The position numbers were made by a program, and so were the translations under genes. Shown here piece by piece: positions 53,008 through 62,693 of a stretch of 64,000 bases of DNA (positions within the stretch are counted from its first letter, which is position 1; each line of letters opens with the position of its first letter). Below the pieces are notes generated by a model. That model had not been told where the DNA came from. It made no database searches and saw nothing but the letters and a program-made list of their open reading frames with translations. Origin of the DNA: Actinomycetota bacterium (lineage in GTDB: Bacteria > Actinomycetota > Acidimicrobiia > Acidimicrobiales > Acidimicrobilacustridaceae); the NCBI GenBank assembly GCA_016185305.1, contig JACPNV010000079.1, forward strand, positions 62,001-126,000, read 5' to 3'.

Positions 53008-55431
53008 GTGTTGACTAGGGCGGTGCAAACCGAAGCGGATCTCGAAGATGCGGCTCCGGTGCCGGGCGTGACCACATCCGCGGTGCCGGCACCCAAGGCG
53101 CACGACCACTTGGTCGATCTCCCCGAACCGGTCTCCTATCGGTTCAAGAAGCGCGTGCTCGGACCGCCGATCTTCACCGACCGGTTGGCCCACGAGCGCC
53201 TCGGCAAACCCACCGCGCTGGCCGTGTTCGCGTCGGACAACCTCTCGTCGTCGGCCTACGCGACCGAAGAGATCCTGCGAGTGCTCATCCCGGCGATCGG
53301 CGTGTTCGCGTTCTCGATGGTCGTGCCCATCACGGTCGCGATGCTCATCGTGCTCGGCTTCTTGATCTTGTCGTACCGGCAGACCATCAAGGAGTACCCG
53401 TCCGCGGGCGGCGCGTACATCGTCACCCGCGACAACTTCGGCATCTTCTGGGCCCAGATCGCGGGGGTCTCGCTCCTCACCGACTACGTGCTCACGGTCG
53501 CGGTCTCCACTGCGGCCGGTGCGGCGGCGCTGGCGTCGGCCTTCGAGGCGTTCGAGCCATGGATCATGCCGGTCGCGATCGTGTTCGTGATCGTCATCGC
53601 AGCCGGCAACCTCAAAGGTGTCAAGGAGTCGGGCAAAGCGTTCGCCATCCCGACGTACTTCTTCATCGCCAACATGGGCGTGCTCTTGACGGTTGGCGTG
53701 GTGAAGATGATCGGTGGCGCGCTCGAGCAGCAACCCTCGTGCGGTATCGAGGGCGCCGTCCCGTGCGGCCAGGGCACCGACGGGGTCCTGTTCTTCGGCG
53801 CCACGCTGTTCCTCGTGCTGCACGCCTTCGCCTCGGGCGGCGCCGCGGTGACCGGCGTCGAGGCGATCTCCAACGGCGTGCCGGCGTTCAAGGAGCCGTC
53901 GTGGAAGAACGCACGGACGACGCTCGTCGTGATGGGCAGCCTTCTCGGTGTCATGTTCCTCGGCCTGTCGTTCCTGGCCTCGAAGGTCAACGCCATTCCC
54001 TTCGAGTCGGGGACACCCACCGTCATCTCCCAGGTGGGCGAGTTCGTGTACGGAAGCAGCGGCCTGGGCCAGGTCCTGTTCTACGCGCTCCAGGCCGGCA
54101 CCATGCTCATCCTCGTGCTCGCCGCCAACACCAGCTTCGCCGACTTCCCCCGCCTGGCGAGCTTCCAGGCCGGCGACAACTTCATGCCCAAGCAGCTCAC
54201 CAAGCGCGGGCACCGCCTCGTCTTCTCCAACGGCATCGTCACCCTCTCGGCCGCGGCCATCGTCCTGCTGATCGTCACCCAGGCCCGGGTCGAACGGCTG
54301 ATCCCGATGTACGCCATCGGTGTGTTCCTCAGCTTCACGCTGTCGCAAGCCGGCATGGCGAAGCATCACATCAAGAAGAAGGAGAGCGGATGGCGCCGCG
54401 GTCTCCTGATCAACGGGATCGGCGCGTTCCTCTCCGGCGTCGTGCTCATCATCTTCGCGACGACCAAGTTCACGAGCGGCGCATGGGTCATCATCGTGCT
54501 GATCCCGATCCTGGTGTTCCCCCTGTTCCGCTTGAACAAGGCGTACCAGAGCGAGCGGGAAGAGCTGGTCGAGGACGCCCATGGCGCGGCGGAGGCACCC
54601 ATCCTCGATCGCCACGTCGTCTTCGTGCTCATCGACGAGCTCGACATGGCATCGGCGCGTGCGATCCAGTACGCGAGAGCGCTCGTCCCCGACGAGCTCA
54701 TCGCTGTCCACTTCGATCTCGATCCCCTGCGGACGAGAGAGCTGACGAGCGCCTGGGGGAAGCTCGGCTTCGCGCGGCTGTCGCTCGACGTGGTCGAGTG
54801 CCCTGACCGCCGCATCGAGCGGGCCGCCGCCGATGTGGTTGCCCGCCAGCTCGCTCGCGGCGATACCGAGGTGAGTGTGCTGCTTCCCCGCCGCGAGTAC
54901 AGCCGCTTCTGGCATCGCTTCCTGCACGACCGCACCGCTGACTCGATCGCCAAGGTGCTCGACGACCTCCCGCACTGCAACGTCACCATCGTGCCCTACC
55001 ACCTTGGGGCCAAGGGCGTGCAGCCTCGACTCGTCACCCCGGCCGGCGTGCCCGCGGACGGGAACGGAAAGGGCCGACGCAGCTCGAAGGCCAGGGCGAA
55101 GGCAAAGGATGTGCCCCACATCGAGATCGGCGACATGGAGATGCCCGCCGACCGTGTCCCGGTCGCCAGCGTCCAGCACCGCCAAAGGGTTCGCATCGCG
55201 GGCAAGGTGTACTCCGTGCGCGTCCAGCCGTGGTCCGGCGTGGCCGTTCTCGAGCTCACGCTCATCGATGACACGGGAGCGATGCAGGTCGTCTTCTTCG
55301 GCCGGCGCGAGCTTGCGGGAGTCACGACCGGGACGCGGTTGGTCATCGAAGGCGTCGTCGGCGAGCACCGCGGGAAGATGGCGAGCTTGAACCCCAAGTA
55401 CGAGATCCAGGCCGCGGAGGCGCCGCATTGA
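53008..55431 (+). CDS. APC-superfamily permease fused to C-terminal OB-fold domain
   Basis: FASDNLSSSAYATEEILRVLIP...about 12 TMs; C-term VQHRQRVRIAGKVYSVRVQPWSGVAVLELTLIDDTGAMQVVFFGRRELAGVTTGTRLVIEGVVGEHRGKMASLNPKYEI. Confidence 0.88.
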   Translation: MLTRAVQTEADLEDAAPVPGVTTSAVPAPKAHDHLVDLPEPVSYRFKKRVLGPPIFTDRLAHERLGKPTALAVFASDNLSSSAYATEEILRVLIPAIGVFAFSMVVPITVAMLIVLGFLILSYRQTIKEYPSAGGAYIVTRDNFGIFWAQIAGVSLLTDYVLTVAVSTAAGAAALASAFEAFEPWIMPVAIVFVIVIAAGNLKGVKESGKAFAIPTYFFIANMGVLLTVGVVKMIGGALEQQPSCGIEGAVPCGQGTDGVLFFGATLFLVLHAFASGGAAVTGVEAISNGVPAFKEPSWKNARTTLVVMGSLLGVMFLGLSFLASKVNAIPFESGTPTVISQVGEFVYGSSGLGQVLFYALQAGTMLILVLAANTSFADFPRLASFQAGDNFMPKQLTKRGHRLVFSNGIVTLSAAAIVLLIVTQARVERLIPMYAIGVFLSFTLSQAGMAKHHIKKKESGWRRGLLINGIGAFLSGVVLIIFATTKFTSGAWVIIVLIPILVFPLFRLNKAYQSEREELVEDAHGAAEAPILDRHVVFVLIDELDMASARAIQYARALVPDELIAVHFDLDPLRTRELTSAWGKLGFARLSLDVVECPDRRIERAAADVVARQLARGDTEVSVLLPRREYSRFWHRFLHDRTADSIAKVLDDLPHCNVTIVPYHLGAKGVQPRLVTPAGVPADGNGKGRRSSKARAKAKDVPHIEIGDMEMPADRVPVASVQHRQRVRIAGKVYSVRVQPWSGVAVLELTLIDDTGAMQVVFFGRRELAGVTTGTRLVIEGVVGEHRGKMASLNPKYEIQAAEAPH

Positions 55432-55510
55432 GCAGCGCCGGCTGACACTCTCGAGCCCGTTTCGAGCGTCCTCACGCGGATCTCGTACTTCGGGTTGAGC
55501 CGCGCCATCT
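55376..55510. repeat. Imperfect inverted repeat, 33-nt arms (28/33 identical), spanning the permease-OB stop
   Basis: Left 55376-55408 AGATGGCGAGCTTGAACCCCAAGTACGAGATCC; right 55478-55510 reverse complement AGATGGCGCGGCTCAACCCGAAGTACGAGATCC. Confidence 0.9.
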
Positions 55511-55631
55511 CCGCGGCGCTCGCCGAGGACACCCCCGCCGACGCCCTGACGCACCTCGCCACGGATGCATCTATGCTTTGCCAGGTAGCGGGACGGCAAG
55601 GATCCGTCGGCAGCGGGAAAGGACCATCGGC

Positions 55632-57146
55632 GTGACGTGGGGTCAGCAACCGGGCGAACCTGAGCTTTCGGGAACACGCCCGATCTCGGGTCCGGGCCAA
55701 CCGCCTCTCGGCGCTGGGTCCGACCCGACCGTCCCCCAGCAGCCCGTCCCTCCCCCCTCGTACCCACCGCCCGGCCCTCCGACGTACCCTCCAGCAGGGC
55801 CACCCGCTGGCGGCCACCCGCAGCCGCCGCCCACGCCCTACCCGGGCCAGTACCCCGGTGCCCCGCCCCCCGGCGGCCCGCCGATGGGTCCGGGCCAGTA
55901 CGGACGACCCAGCTCCCCGCCGCCGCGTCCGTCTCGATCAAAAGCGCCCGTGGTCTTCGCGATCACCGCCGTGCTCGTGCTGCTCGTCGTCGGCGCGGCG
56001 CTTGCCGTCGTCCTGACGCGCAACGACGCGGCGGGCGCGTCGGAGATCTTCCTCTCGCCGCAGAACGAGCCGGGACCCGATCCGTTCACCGCGTCGGCTG
56101 CCTCCGCGTCTCCGCCGGAGGCCACGGTGCCGAGCACGAACACGACCGTCGCATCAGGCGGCGGGGCACCGTCGGGTGGCTCGTCCGGCGGCATCCAGAG
56201 CCTTCCCGCCGCGCAACCCGGCCTCTACGGCGGCACGCAGAACGTCTCCTACTGCGACCCCGACAGGATGGTCACGTTCCTCGAGGCCAACCCGGACAAG
56301 GCCGCGGCATGGTCGTCGGTGCTCGGCATCTCCACCAGTCAGATCCGCACCTACGTGTCCAAGCTGACCCCCGTGCTGCTGCGCTCGGACACGCGGGTCA
56401 CCAACCACGGGTTCGCCAACGGGCGCGCCACGACGATCAACGCGGTCCTGCAGGCGGGCACCGCCGTGCTGGTCGACGAGTACGGGGTCCCGCGCGTGAA
56501 GTGCAACTGCGGCAATCCTCTCACGCCCCCGACGCCGATCAGCGCGCCGCGCTACACGGGGCCGAGCTGGCCGGGCTACAGCGTGACCAACATCGTCGTC
56601 GTGCAGCAGTCCACGACGATCATCAACAACTTCACGCTGTACAACCCACAGACGCGGACCGACTTCGTCAGGCCATCGGGAACCGCGGGGACCGACGACA
56701 AGCCAGCCGGCGGCACCAGCACCACCAACCGGACGACATCGACCACCGAGTCGAGCACCACGACCGAGCCACTGACCACGACGACGCGGCGCACGACGAC
56801 TGCACCGTCGATACCACCCGTCCAGTCGCCGACCACACCCCCGCCGACAACCGCGCCCAGCATCACACCCAACGATGTCGTTTCGGTGTTCGTCGCCCGC
56901 CGCGCCGTCTGCCTCAGCAACCCCAATCTCAACTGGCCGTTCAAGGCATCGAGCACGGCCGATCAGTACTCGGCCGCGCCCACCGGCAACCCGGACGTCT
57001 TCACGTTCACCGCCGTGAACCATCCACCGGGCGAGACCCAGACGTGGACGTGGAACTTCCACGTGAGCACCGGCTACCTCGAACCGACGAACGGCCTGGC
57101 CCAACAAGCCAACGCGGGATGCTCGACCTTGGCGTACGGCGGCTGA
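55632..57146 (+). CDS. Proline-rich membrane-anchored protein, DUF6777-like
   Basis: Pro-rich N-term, TM KAPVVFAITAVLVLLVVGAALAVVL, GLYGGTQNVSYCDPDRMVTFL, Thr-rich linker. Confidence 0.7.
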   Translation: MTWGQQPGEPELSGTRPISGPGQPPLGAGSDPTVPQQPVPPPSYPPPGPPTYPPAGPPAGGHPQPPPTPYPGQYPGAPPPGGPPMGPGQYGRPSSPPPRPSRSKAPVVFAITAVLVLLVVGAALAVVLTRNDAAGASEIFLSPQNEPGPDPFTASAASASPPEATVPSTNTTVASGGGAPSGGSSGGIQSLPAAQPGLYGGTQNVSYCDPDRMVTFLEANPDKAAAWSSVLGISTSQIRTYVSKLTPVLLRSDTRVTNHGFANGRATTINAVLQAGTAVLVDEYGVPRVKCNCGNPLTPPTPISAPRYTGPSWPGYSVTNIVVVQQSTTIINNFTLYNPQTRTDFVRPSGTAGTDDKPAGGTSTTNRTTSTTESSTTTEPLTTTTRRTTTAPSIPPVQSPTTPPPTTAPSITPNDVVSVFVARRAVCLSNPNLNWPFKASSTADQYSAAPTGNPDVFTFTAVNHPPGETQTWTWNFHVSTGYLEPTNGLAQQANAGCSTLAYGG

Positions 57147-57185
57147 TCGGCGCGGGCGCGCCAGCGGGCGCGCGACCGATCTGCT

Positions 57186-60100
57186 TCAGGTGGGTCGGGA
57201 GGTGAAGTTGCGGGTCTCCCGCCGTTCGCCGCGGCCGATGGCGTTGAGCAGCGCTCGAGCCTGGCCTTCGATGCCGCTCGATCGGTACTCCACGGCGGTT
57301 GCCCGGGCCGCTTCGGCCAGCTCCCTCGCACGCGCCACGTCGTTCGCTGCGGAACAGAACCGGGCCCACTCGAGATGAGTCTCGGCGGCCAGCAGGGGCG
57401 CGCTCGCGCTGGTGTGGACCCGCACGGCCCTCTCGAACCACGAGTGCGCTTCATCGGTGCGGCCGAGCACCGCGGAGAGCATCCCGAGATGATGGGCGCC
57501 GCAGTGGAGCACGGTCGCTCCTCGCGGCAACTGGTCCGCGTACGGCTCGAGGGCGGCATACCACCGCTCAGCCCCGGCCGCGTCGCCGAAGAGCGCGGCG
57601 AGAAAGGCGAGGTTCGACGCCGCCACGGCGCGCGTGCGATCGAGGGTCTCGAGTGCCGCGTCGTCCTTCTCGGCCGCCTCGCGGTAGTGCTGGCCCGCCT
57701 CGTCGACCCGCCCCGCCTCGACCAGCACGCACAGCCGCGTGTACCCCAGCCAGCCGGCGGGTTGCACCGCGAGCCGGTCGGCGAGAACGCCGATCTCAGA
57801 AGCGCGCCCCTGCTGCAGGCGGAGCGAGAACTCGAACGCGAGGTGCTCGGGTCGGTCGGCGCGACCGACCACCAGCGCGAGCTGGCGCCGCTGCTCTGCC
57901 CCGCGTTCGGCCTCCGCGAGATCGCCGACGAGCAGCGCCCGCATCGCGTCATCGTCTGCGAGTGCGTAGGACGGGATGGGAAGGTGAAGCGAACGCAGCA
58001 ACGCCCGGCCGTCGGCGATGAGCGCGTCGACCGACCCGAGGTCGCCGAGCTCGAGGCTGCAGAGGATGGCGAAGTGCACGGCCCGGAACTCGGCAAGCGG
58101 CTCGTCGAGGTGCTTCGCGAGCGCCCGTAGCTCGCGGCTCAGCTCGAGGCGCTCGGCCGCCGAATCGGGCGACTCGATGCTGGGGATGCGCAACTGCAGG
58201 ACGTCGAGCAGGACGCGGCGATCAGGCTCGTACCGGGCGAGTTCGAGGGCCTGGTTCGCGACGGCTACAGGATCCGTCGGAAACGTCGGTCGCGTGGCGG
58301 CCTGGGCCGGTGGCGGGTTGTACGACAGCTCGAACGCGGCCAGCGCAAAGAGTCGGGCACGCGTCGATCGATCGTTGGCCGGTGCCACCTCGACCGCGTT
58401 CTGCAGCATCCGAAGGTAACGATCGTCGCGAGGTGGCGGCGTGAACATCGGCTCGACCCGGACGGCGAGCGCGGCTTGCAGCAAGGCGGCGGAATCACCC
58501 AGGCGGAGGGCGAGGTCGGCCGCTCGGGTCAGCGTCTGCAACGCAGCTTCCCTCCCCGCGAGCGCTTCGGTCTGGCCCTGCCCGATGAGGAGGTCGAGAC
58601 GGCGCACGTCGTCACGGACACTGCTCGCCTCCAACAACCGCAGAGCCGTGCGGTACCACCGCCGCGCGTCAGAGAACGCAAGGTGGTCGGACAGCGCGCG
58701 GGCCGCGGACAGCGCGTAGTCGATCCCCTTGGTCGCGTCGCCGTCGGCCGCGGCCTCGATGAAGTGATGCGCGAGCTCGAAGACGTGACGGTCTTGGTTT
58801 TGCCCGGCCTGTCGCTCGATCTCATCGGCGGCCCGACGGTGCACCGCCACCCGCCACTTGATCGCCGTCGACTCCAGGACCGAATCGTGGATGACCGAAT
58901 GGCTGAAGCCCAGCGCGTTGTCGGCCGGTAGATCGGCAAGGAACCCGGCATCGATCGCCGCTTTCGTCGCGTGGATGAGCGTCTGCTCGTCGACGCCCAG
59001 CAACGAGCGCAACACGGAGACATCGAACTCCTGCCCAAGAACTGACGCCACGCGCAGGGTGGATGCCACCACCTCTTCGAGCCTCGCCAGCCGTTCAGTG
59101 ACAAGCTCGGGGAGGCTCGGCGGGAGGGCGGCAAGCTCGGGCGCCACGGCTAGCCTCGTGACGCCACCGTCTTCGACGAGCTGGCGCGTCTCGTGCAGGT
59201 AGCGGAGGGCGTGTTCGACATGGAGCGGATTGCCACGCGTCGGCTCGTGGAGCGCGCTCGCGAGTGACGGTACGAGAGCGGCATCGGTCTCCGTGTCGCC
59301 CAGCGCGCCACCGAGCAAGCGCCGCAGGTCGGGTTCGTCGACACCACCAAGACGCAACTGCTCGACCCCACGGGCGCTCTGGCGGAGCTCGGCCATCAGC
59401 GCGGCCAGCGGGTGCCCGTCGGACACGTCGCGCTCGCGGTAGGTCGCGAGCACGAGCACTCGCATCGGATCGGTCGTCAGGAGCACATGCCGCAGCATCG
59501 CCAGCGTCGACGCGGCAGCCCATTGGAGATCGTCGATGAGCAGCACGATCGCTTCGGCCTTCGACGCGGCCGCCAGCCAGCCAGCCACGGCGTCGTACAG
59601 GCGCAACGCCTCGGTGTCGGGACCGACCTCGGGCGCAGGCTGGCGGATGACGCGGCCCGCGAGCTCGGGGACCAGCCGGACCAGCTCACCCGGGTTCGCA
59701 CCGAGGCTGTCGGCGAGCTGCGCATCGGAAAGCTGGGCAACATGCGAGCGAAGTGCTTCGACGAACGGCTCGTAGGGCGGCGCGATCTGTTCCTTGCACC
59801 GGCCGTAGAGGATGATCGCGCCCTCGTTGTGGACCGATCGAGCGAACTGCACGGCGAACCGGGTCTTGCCCACACCCGGCTCGCCCCCGACGAACACGAC
59901 GGGGCCCCGGCGGGAGCGGGCCCGGCTCCACGCCTCCACCAAGGCGAACCGCTCGAGGTTGCGACCCACGAAGGGGTACGCCTCGGTCAGCGCGGGGACC
60001 TCCGGAAAGGGCAGAGGCCGAGCGGCACCGGATTCCCACCACCGCACCTCGTAGGCCAGGAGCGGTTCGTTGAGGCCCTTCAGCTCGAGAGAGCCCACCT

Positions 60101-60557
60101 CGTCGTAGCCGACCGGGCTCCGCGACCCGGCCAGCGCCTTGACGTAGGTGGACGCCAGGATCTGGTCGTCGGCGGCCTTCGCGCACAGGCGGGCGGCTTC
60201 GACCACGGGTGTCCCGAACACATCGTCGCTCTCGACGCGAACCTCGCCGATGCTCACGCCGATTCGCAGCGAGAGCAAGACGTCGGCCCGGCGGTTGCGT
60301 CGGCTGAACCAGTTCTGGATAGCAGTGACCGACGAGATCGCGTCGCTCGGAGCGTGAAAGACCGCCATGACGCCGTCGCCCGTTCCTTTGACGACCACGC
60401 CCCGGTGTTCATCGATGAGCCGCTCCAGCACGTCGTCATGCTCGCGGCGGAGCGCGTCGGCCCGGTCGTCGCCCAGCGCGCTGCGCATGGCGGTGGAGCC
60501 GACAAGGTCGGTGAACACGACGGTCATGGTGGCGGCGCCCGGCTGCAGCGCGGTCAT
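57186..60557 (-). CDS. Class III adenylate/guanylate cyclase-AAA ATPase-TPR regulator
   Basis: TVVFTDLVGSTAMRSALGDD; KGTGDGVMAVF; Walker [13 protein letters not shown]; long helical C-terminus. Confidence 0.88.
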   Translation of the reverse strand: MTALQPGAATMTVVFTDLVGSTAMRSALGDDRADALRREHDDVLERLIDEHRGVVVKGTGDGVMAVFHAPSDAISSVTAIQNWFSRRNRRADVLLSLRIGVSIGEVRVESDDVFGTPVVEAARLCAKAADDQILASTYVKALAGSRSPVGYDEVGSLELKGLNEPLLAYEVRWWESGAARPLPFPEVPALTEAYPFVGRNLERFALVEAWSRARSRRGPVVFVGGEPGVGKTRFAVQFARSVHNEGAIILYGRCKEQIAPPYEPFVEALRSHVAQLSDAQLADSLGANPGELVRLVPELAGRVIRQPAPEVGPDTEALRLYDAVAGWLAAASKAEAIVLLIDDLQWAAASTLAMLRHVLLTTDPMRVLVLATYRERDVSDGHPLAALMAELRQSARGVEQLRLGGVDEPDLRRLLGGALGDTETDAALVPSLASALHEPTRGNPLHVEHALRYLHETRQLVEDGGVTRLAVAPELAALPPSLPELVTERLARLEEVVASTLRVASVLGQEFDVSVLRSLLGVDEQTLIHATKAAIDAGFLADLPADNALGFSHSVIHDSVLESTAIKWRVAVHRRAADEIERQAGQNQDRHVFELAHHFIEAAADGDATKGIDYALSAARALSDHLAFSDARRWYRTALRLLEASSVRDDVRRLDLLIGQGQTEALAGREAALQTLTRAADLALRLGDSAALLQAALAVRVEPMFTPPPRDDRYLRMLQNAVEVAPANDRSTRARLFALAAFELSYNPPPAQAATRPTFPTDPVAVANQALELARYEPDRRVLLDVLQLRIPSIESPDSAAERLELSRELRALAKHLDEPLAEFRAVHFAILCSLELGDLGSVDALIADGRALLRSLHLPIPSYALADDDAMRALLVGDLAEAERGAEQRRQLALVVGRADRPEHLAFEFSLRLQQGRASEIGVLADRLAVQPAGWLGYTRLCVLVEAGRVDEAGQHYREAAEKDDAALETLDRTRAVAASNLAFLAALFGDAAGAERWYAALEPYADQLPRGATVLHCGAHHLGMLSAVLGRTDEAHSWFERAVRVHTSASAPLLAAETHLEWARFCSAANDVARARELAEAARATAVEYRSSGIEGQARALLNAIGRGERRETRNFTSRPT

Positions 60558-60745
60558 GGCTCTGCCCGCCTCGGAACCCCGCCACCCCGGGCTCGCCGGC
60601 CGCCGAGGCTCAGAAGCTGTCGCGGTCGGTGGGGCGGCTGCCGTTGAGCCGAGGGGGAAGATCTGACGACGCGGACATTCATTCCTGTCGCATCCTACGG
60701 TGGTGCGCCACGAGGGCGCCGGGGTGAGCCGGTACGCTCGTCCTG

Positions 60746-61615
60746 GTGCGCCGGCGAGCCGACCTCACGTTCACCCTCGACATCGAGGACCACCGACCGC
60801 CGCACGCCGACTGGCCCGCTCGCTACCCCGACCTGACCTACGACCTGCTCGACTGGCTCGACGAGCGCTGCATCACCGCGACGATGTTCGTCGTCGGCGA
60901 GGTCGGCGAGCACCATCCGGGCCTGGTGAAAGAGATCTCGGCGCGGGGTCACGAGATCGGCCTCCACAACTGGAAGCACGTCCAGCTCACCAAGCTCGAC
61001 CCCACCACCTTCGAGCAGTGGGTGAAGCGAGGCAAGGCGGTGCTCGAAGACCTGAGCGACCAGGAGGTCGTCGGCTTCCGGGCGCCGACGGCGTCGATCG
61101 TTCCCGGCACGATGTGGACGACCGACATCCTCGCACAGGAGGGCTTCGTCTACACCTCGAGCATCGTCCCCGGCCGCAGCCCGCTGCACAGCTTCCCGGG
61201 CGCGCCAAGCAAACCGTTCCGTTGGCCGAGTGGCGTGGTCGAGCTCGGCCTGTTCTGCCCAGGGTTCGGGTCGTGGCGCGTGCCCTTCGGCGGCACCTGC
61301 CTGCGCCTGCTCCCCACATGGTCGATGGCGATGCTGCTGCGCATCTCACCGCCCCGCGAAGGCGCGGGGCTGTACTGCCACCCCTACGACTTCGACCTCG
61401 ACGAGCCCCGCTGGCACGTCGACGATGCCGGAAGGTTGGGCTTCCTCACCTGGCGAGGGCGCGCGGGCATGAAGCGCAAGGTCGAGGCGATCTTCGATCG
61501 CTACCCAGCTGCACCCCCGCTGCGCGACCGCATAGAGGGCGTGACCTCATGGGTCGACTTCAGCCCATCACTCGCCGACGGTGCGACCCGCTGGCGCCCA
61601 CGTCGCATCCTCTAA
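60746..61615 (+). CDS. Polysaccharide deacetylase
   Basis: LTFTLDIEDHRPPHADWPARYPDLTYDLLDWLDERCITATMFVVGEVGEHHP; GHEIGLHNWKH; YCHPYDFD. Confidence 0.88.
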   Translation: MRRRADLTFTLDIEDHRPPHADWPARYPDLTYDLLDWLDERCITATMFVVGEVGEHHPGLVKEISARGHEIGLHNWKHVQLTKLDPTTFEQWVKRGKAVLEDLSDQEVVGFRAPTASIVPGTMWTTDILAQEGFVYTSSIVPGRSPLHSFPGAPSKPFRWPSGVVELGLFCPGFGSWRVPFGGTCLRLLPTWSMAMLLRISPPREGAGLYCHPYDFDLDEPRWHVDDAGRLGFLTWRGRAGMKRKVEAIFDRYPAAPPLRDRIEGVTSWVDFSPSLADGATRWRPRRIL

Positions 61616-61626
61616 CCTCCCGCCCC

Positions 61627-62307
61627 ATGACGAGGTTGCGTTGGGGAGATGCCGCGCCGACCGACGCCGCGGCGGCCCGCGAGCGACTCATCGACGCCGC
61701 CGAACGGTGCATCGACCGGTTCGGGCTCGCCAAGACCACACTGGAGGACGTGGCCGCCGAGGCCAGCGTCTCCCGAGCAACCATCTACCGCTACTTCGGC
61801 AACCGTGACGAGCTGATGCTGGAGGTCCTGCTGCGCGAGCTCGAGCGTTCGTTCGACGTCAACCTCGACGCCTTCGTGCAGTCGGTGCGGACGCCCAGCG
61901 AGCTCGCGGCGGCCATCGTCGACGCGTCGGCGTACCTTCTCGCCACCATCCGCAACAACGCGAAGTTGCAACTGCTCCTGCGCCAGGACGGCCCCAGCGT
62001 GGCAGCCACGGTCGCGGGCGCGTCGAAAGCCTTCTTCGACGCCATCGCCGACGACCTGCGCCCGTATCTCGAGCCGGCCCAGGCGGCGGGACTGCTTCGA
62101 GCCGACCTCGACCTCGCCGAGGCATCGGAATGGATCCTGCGCTCGATCCTGTCGTTGCTCACCGTCGAAGGGCCGATCCACCGGACCCCCGATAACGAGC
62201 GACGGTTCCTGGCCAGCTACCTCACACCTGCCTTGGTACCGTCGGGGGAACCGGTGCCGGTCACGGCGCCCGCCACCAGAGTCCGGCGGAAGAAGGCCCC
62301 CAGTTGA
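61627..62307 (+). CDS. TetR-family regulator
   Basis: RERLIDAAERCIDRFGLAKTTLEDVAAEASVSRATIYRYFGNRDELMLEVL. Confidence 0.92.
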   Translation: MTRLRWGDAAPTDAAAARERLIDAAERCIDRFGLAKTTLEDVAAEASVSRATIYRYFGNRDELMLEVLLRELERSFDVNLDAFVQSVRTPSELAAAIVDASAYLLATIRNNAKLQLLLRQDGPSVAATVAGASKAFFDAIADDLRPYLEPAQAAGLLRADLDLAEASEWILRSILSLLTVEGPIHRTPDNERRFLASYLTPALVPSGEPVPVTAPATRVRRKKAPS

Positions 62308-62693
62308 CACCCGTTCAACCCCATCGGTGGAACCTCGGATTCACACCCGAGCCCGGTCGCGGGCCGTTCACCACGCTCACCGCGGACCAAGTCGAGTCGT
62401 ACGACCGCGCCGGGTACAGGGACCAGGCGGTCTACACGTCGCCGGGCGCCGTGCCGATCGGTGCGCACGCGGGCAGCGTGGTCGTCTTCTCGTCACTCAC
62501 GCCGCACCGCACGGGGCCGAACCGCACCGCGGACGTGCGCAGCGCGTACATCGTCCAGTACGCGCCGGACGGAGCGGTGACGTTGCGGGGCGATCCGGCA
62601 GAGATCGCCGCGGGCGAGGCGCGGCGTGAGCCACAGGACGACCCCGATCGGCAGTACCTGGTCGTGAAGGACGGCGAGCCGGTCGTCCCATGA
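62304..62693 (+). pseudogene. PhyH-family (phytanoyl-CoA dioxygenase) gene, in-frame internal deletion
   Basis: N-part PHRWNLGFTPEPGRGPFTTLTADQVESYDRAGY joined to C-part PIGAHAGSVVVFSSLTPHRTGPNRTADVRSAYIVQYAPDGA. Confidence 0.65.

Noticed and set aside
52831-55941. 1036-aa minus-strand ORF
   Set aside because: Antisense of the APC permease-OB gene; His/Asp/Arg-rich low-complexity translation, no motifs.
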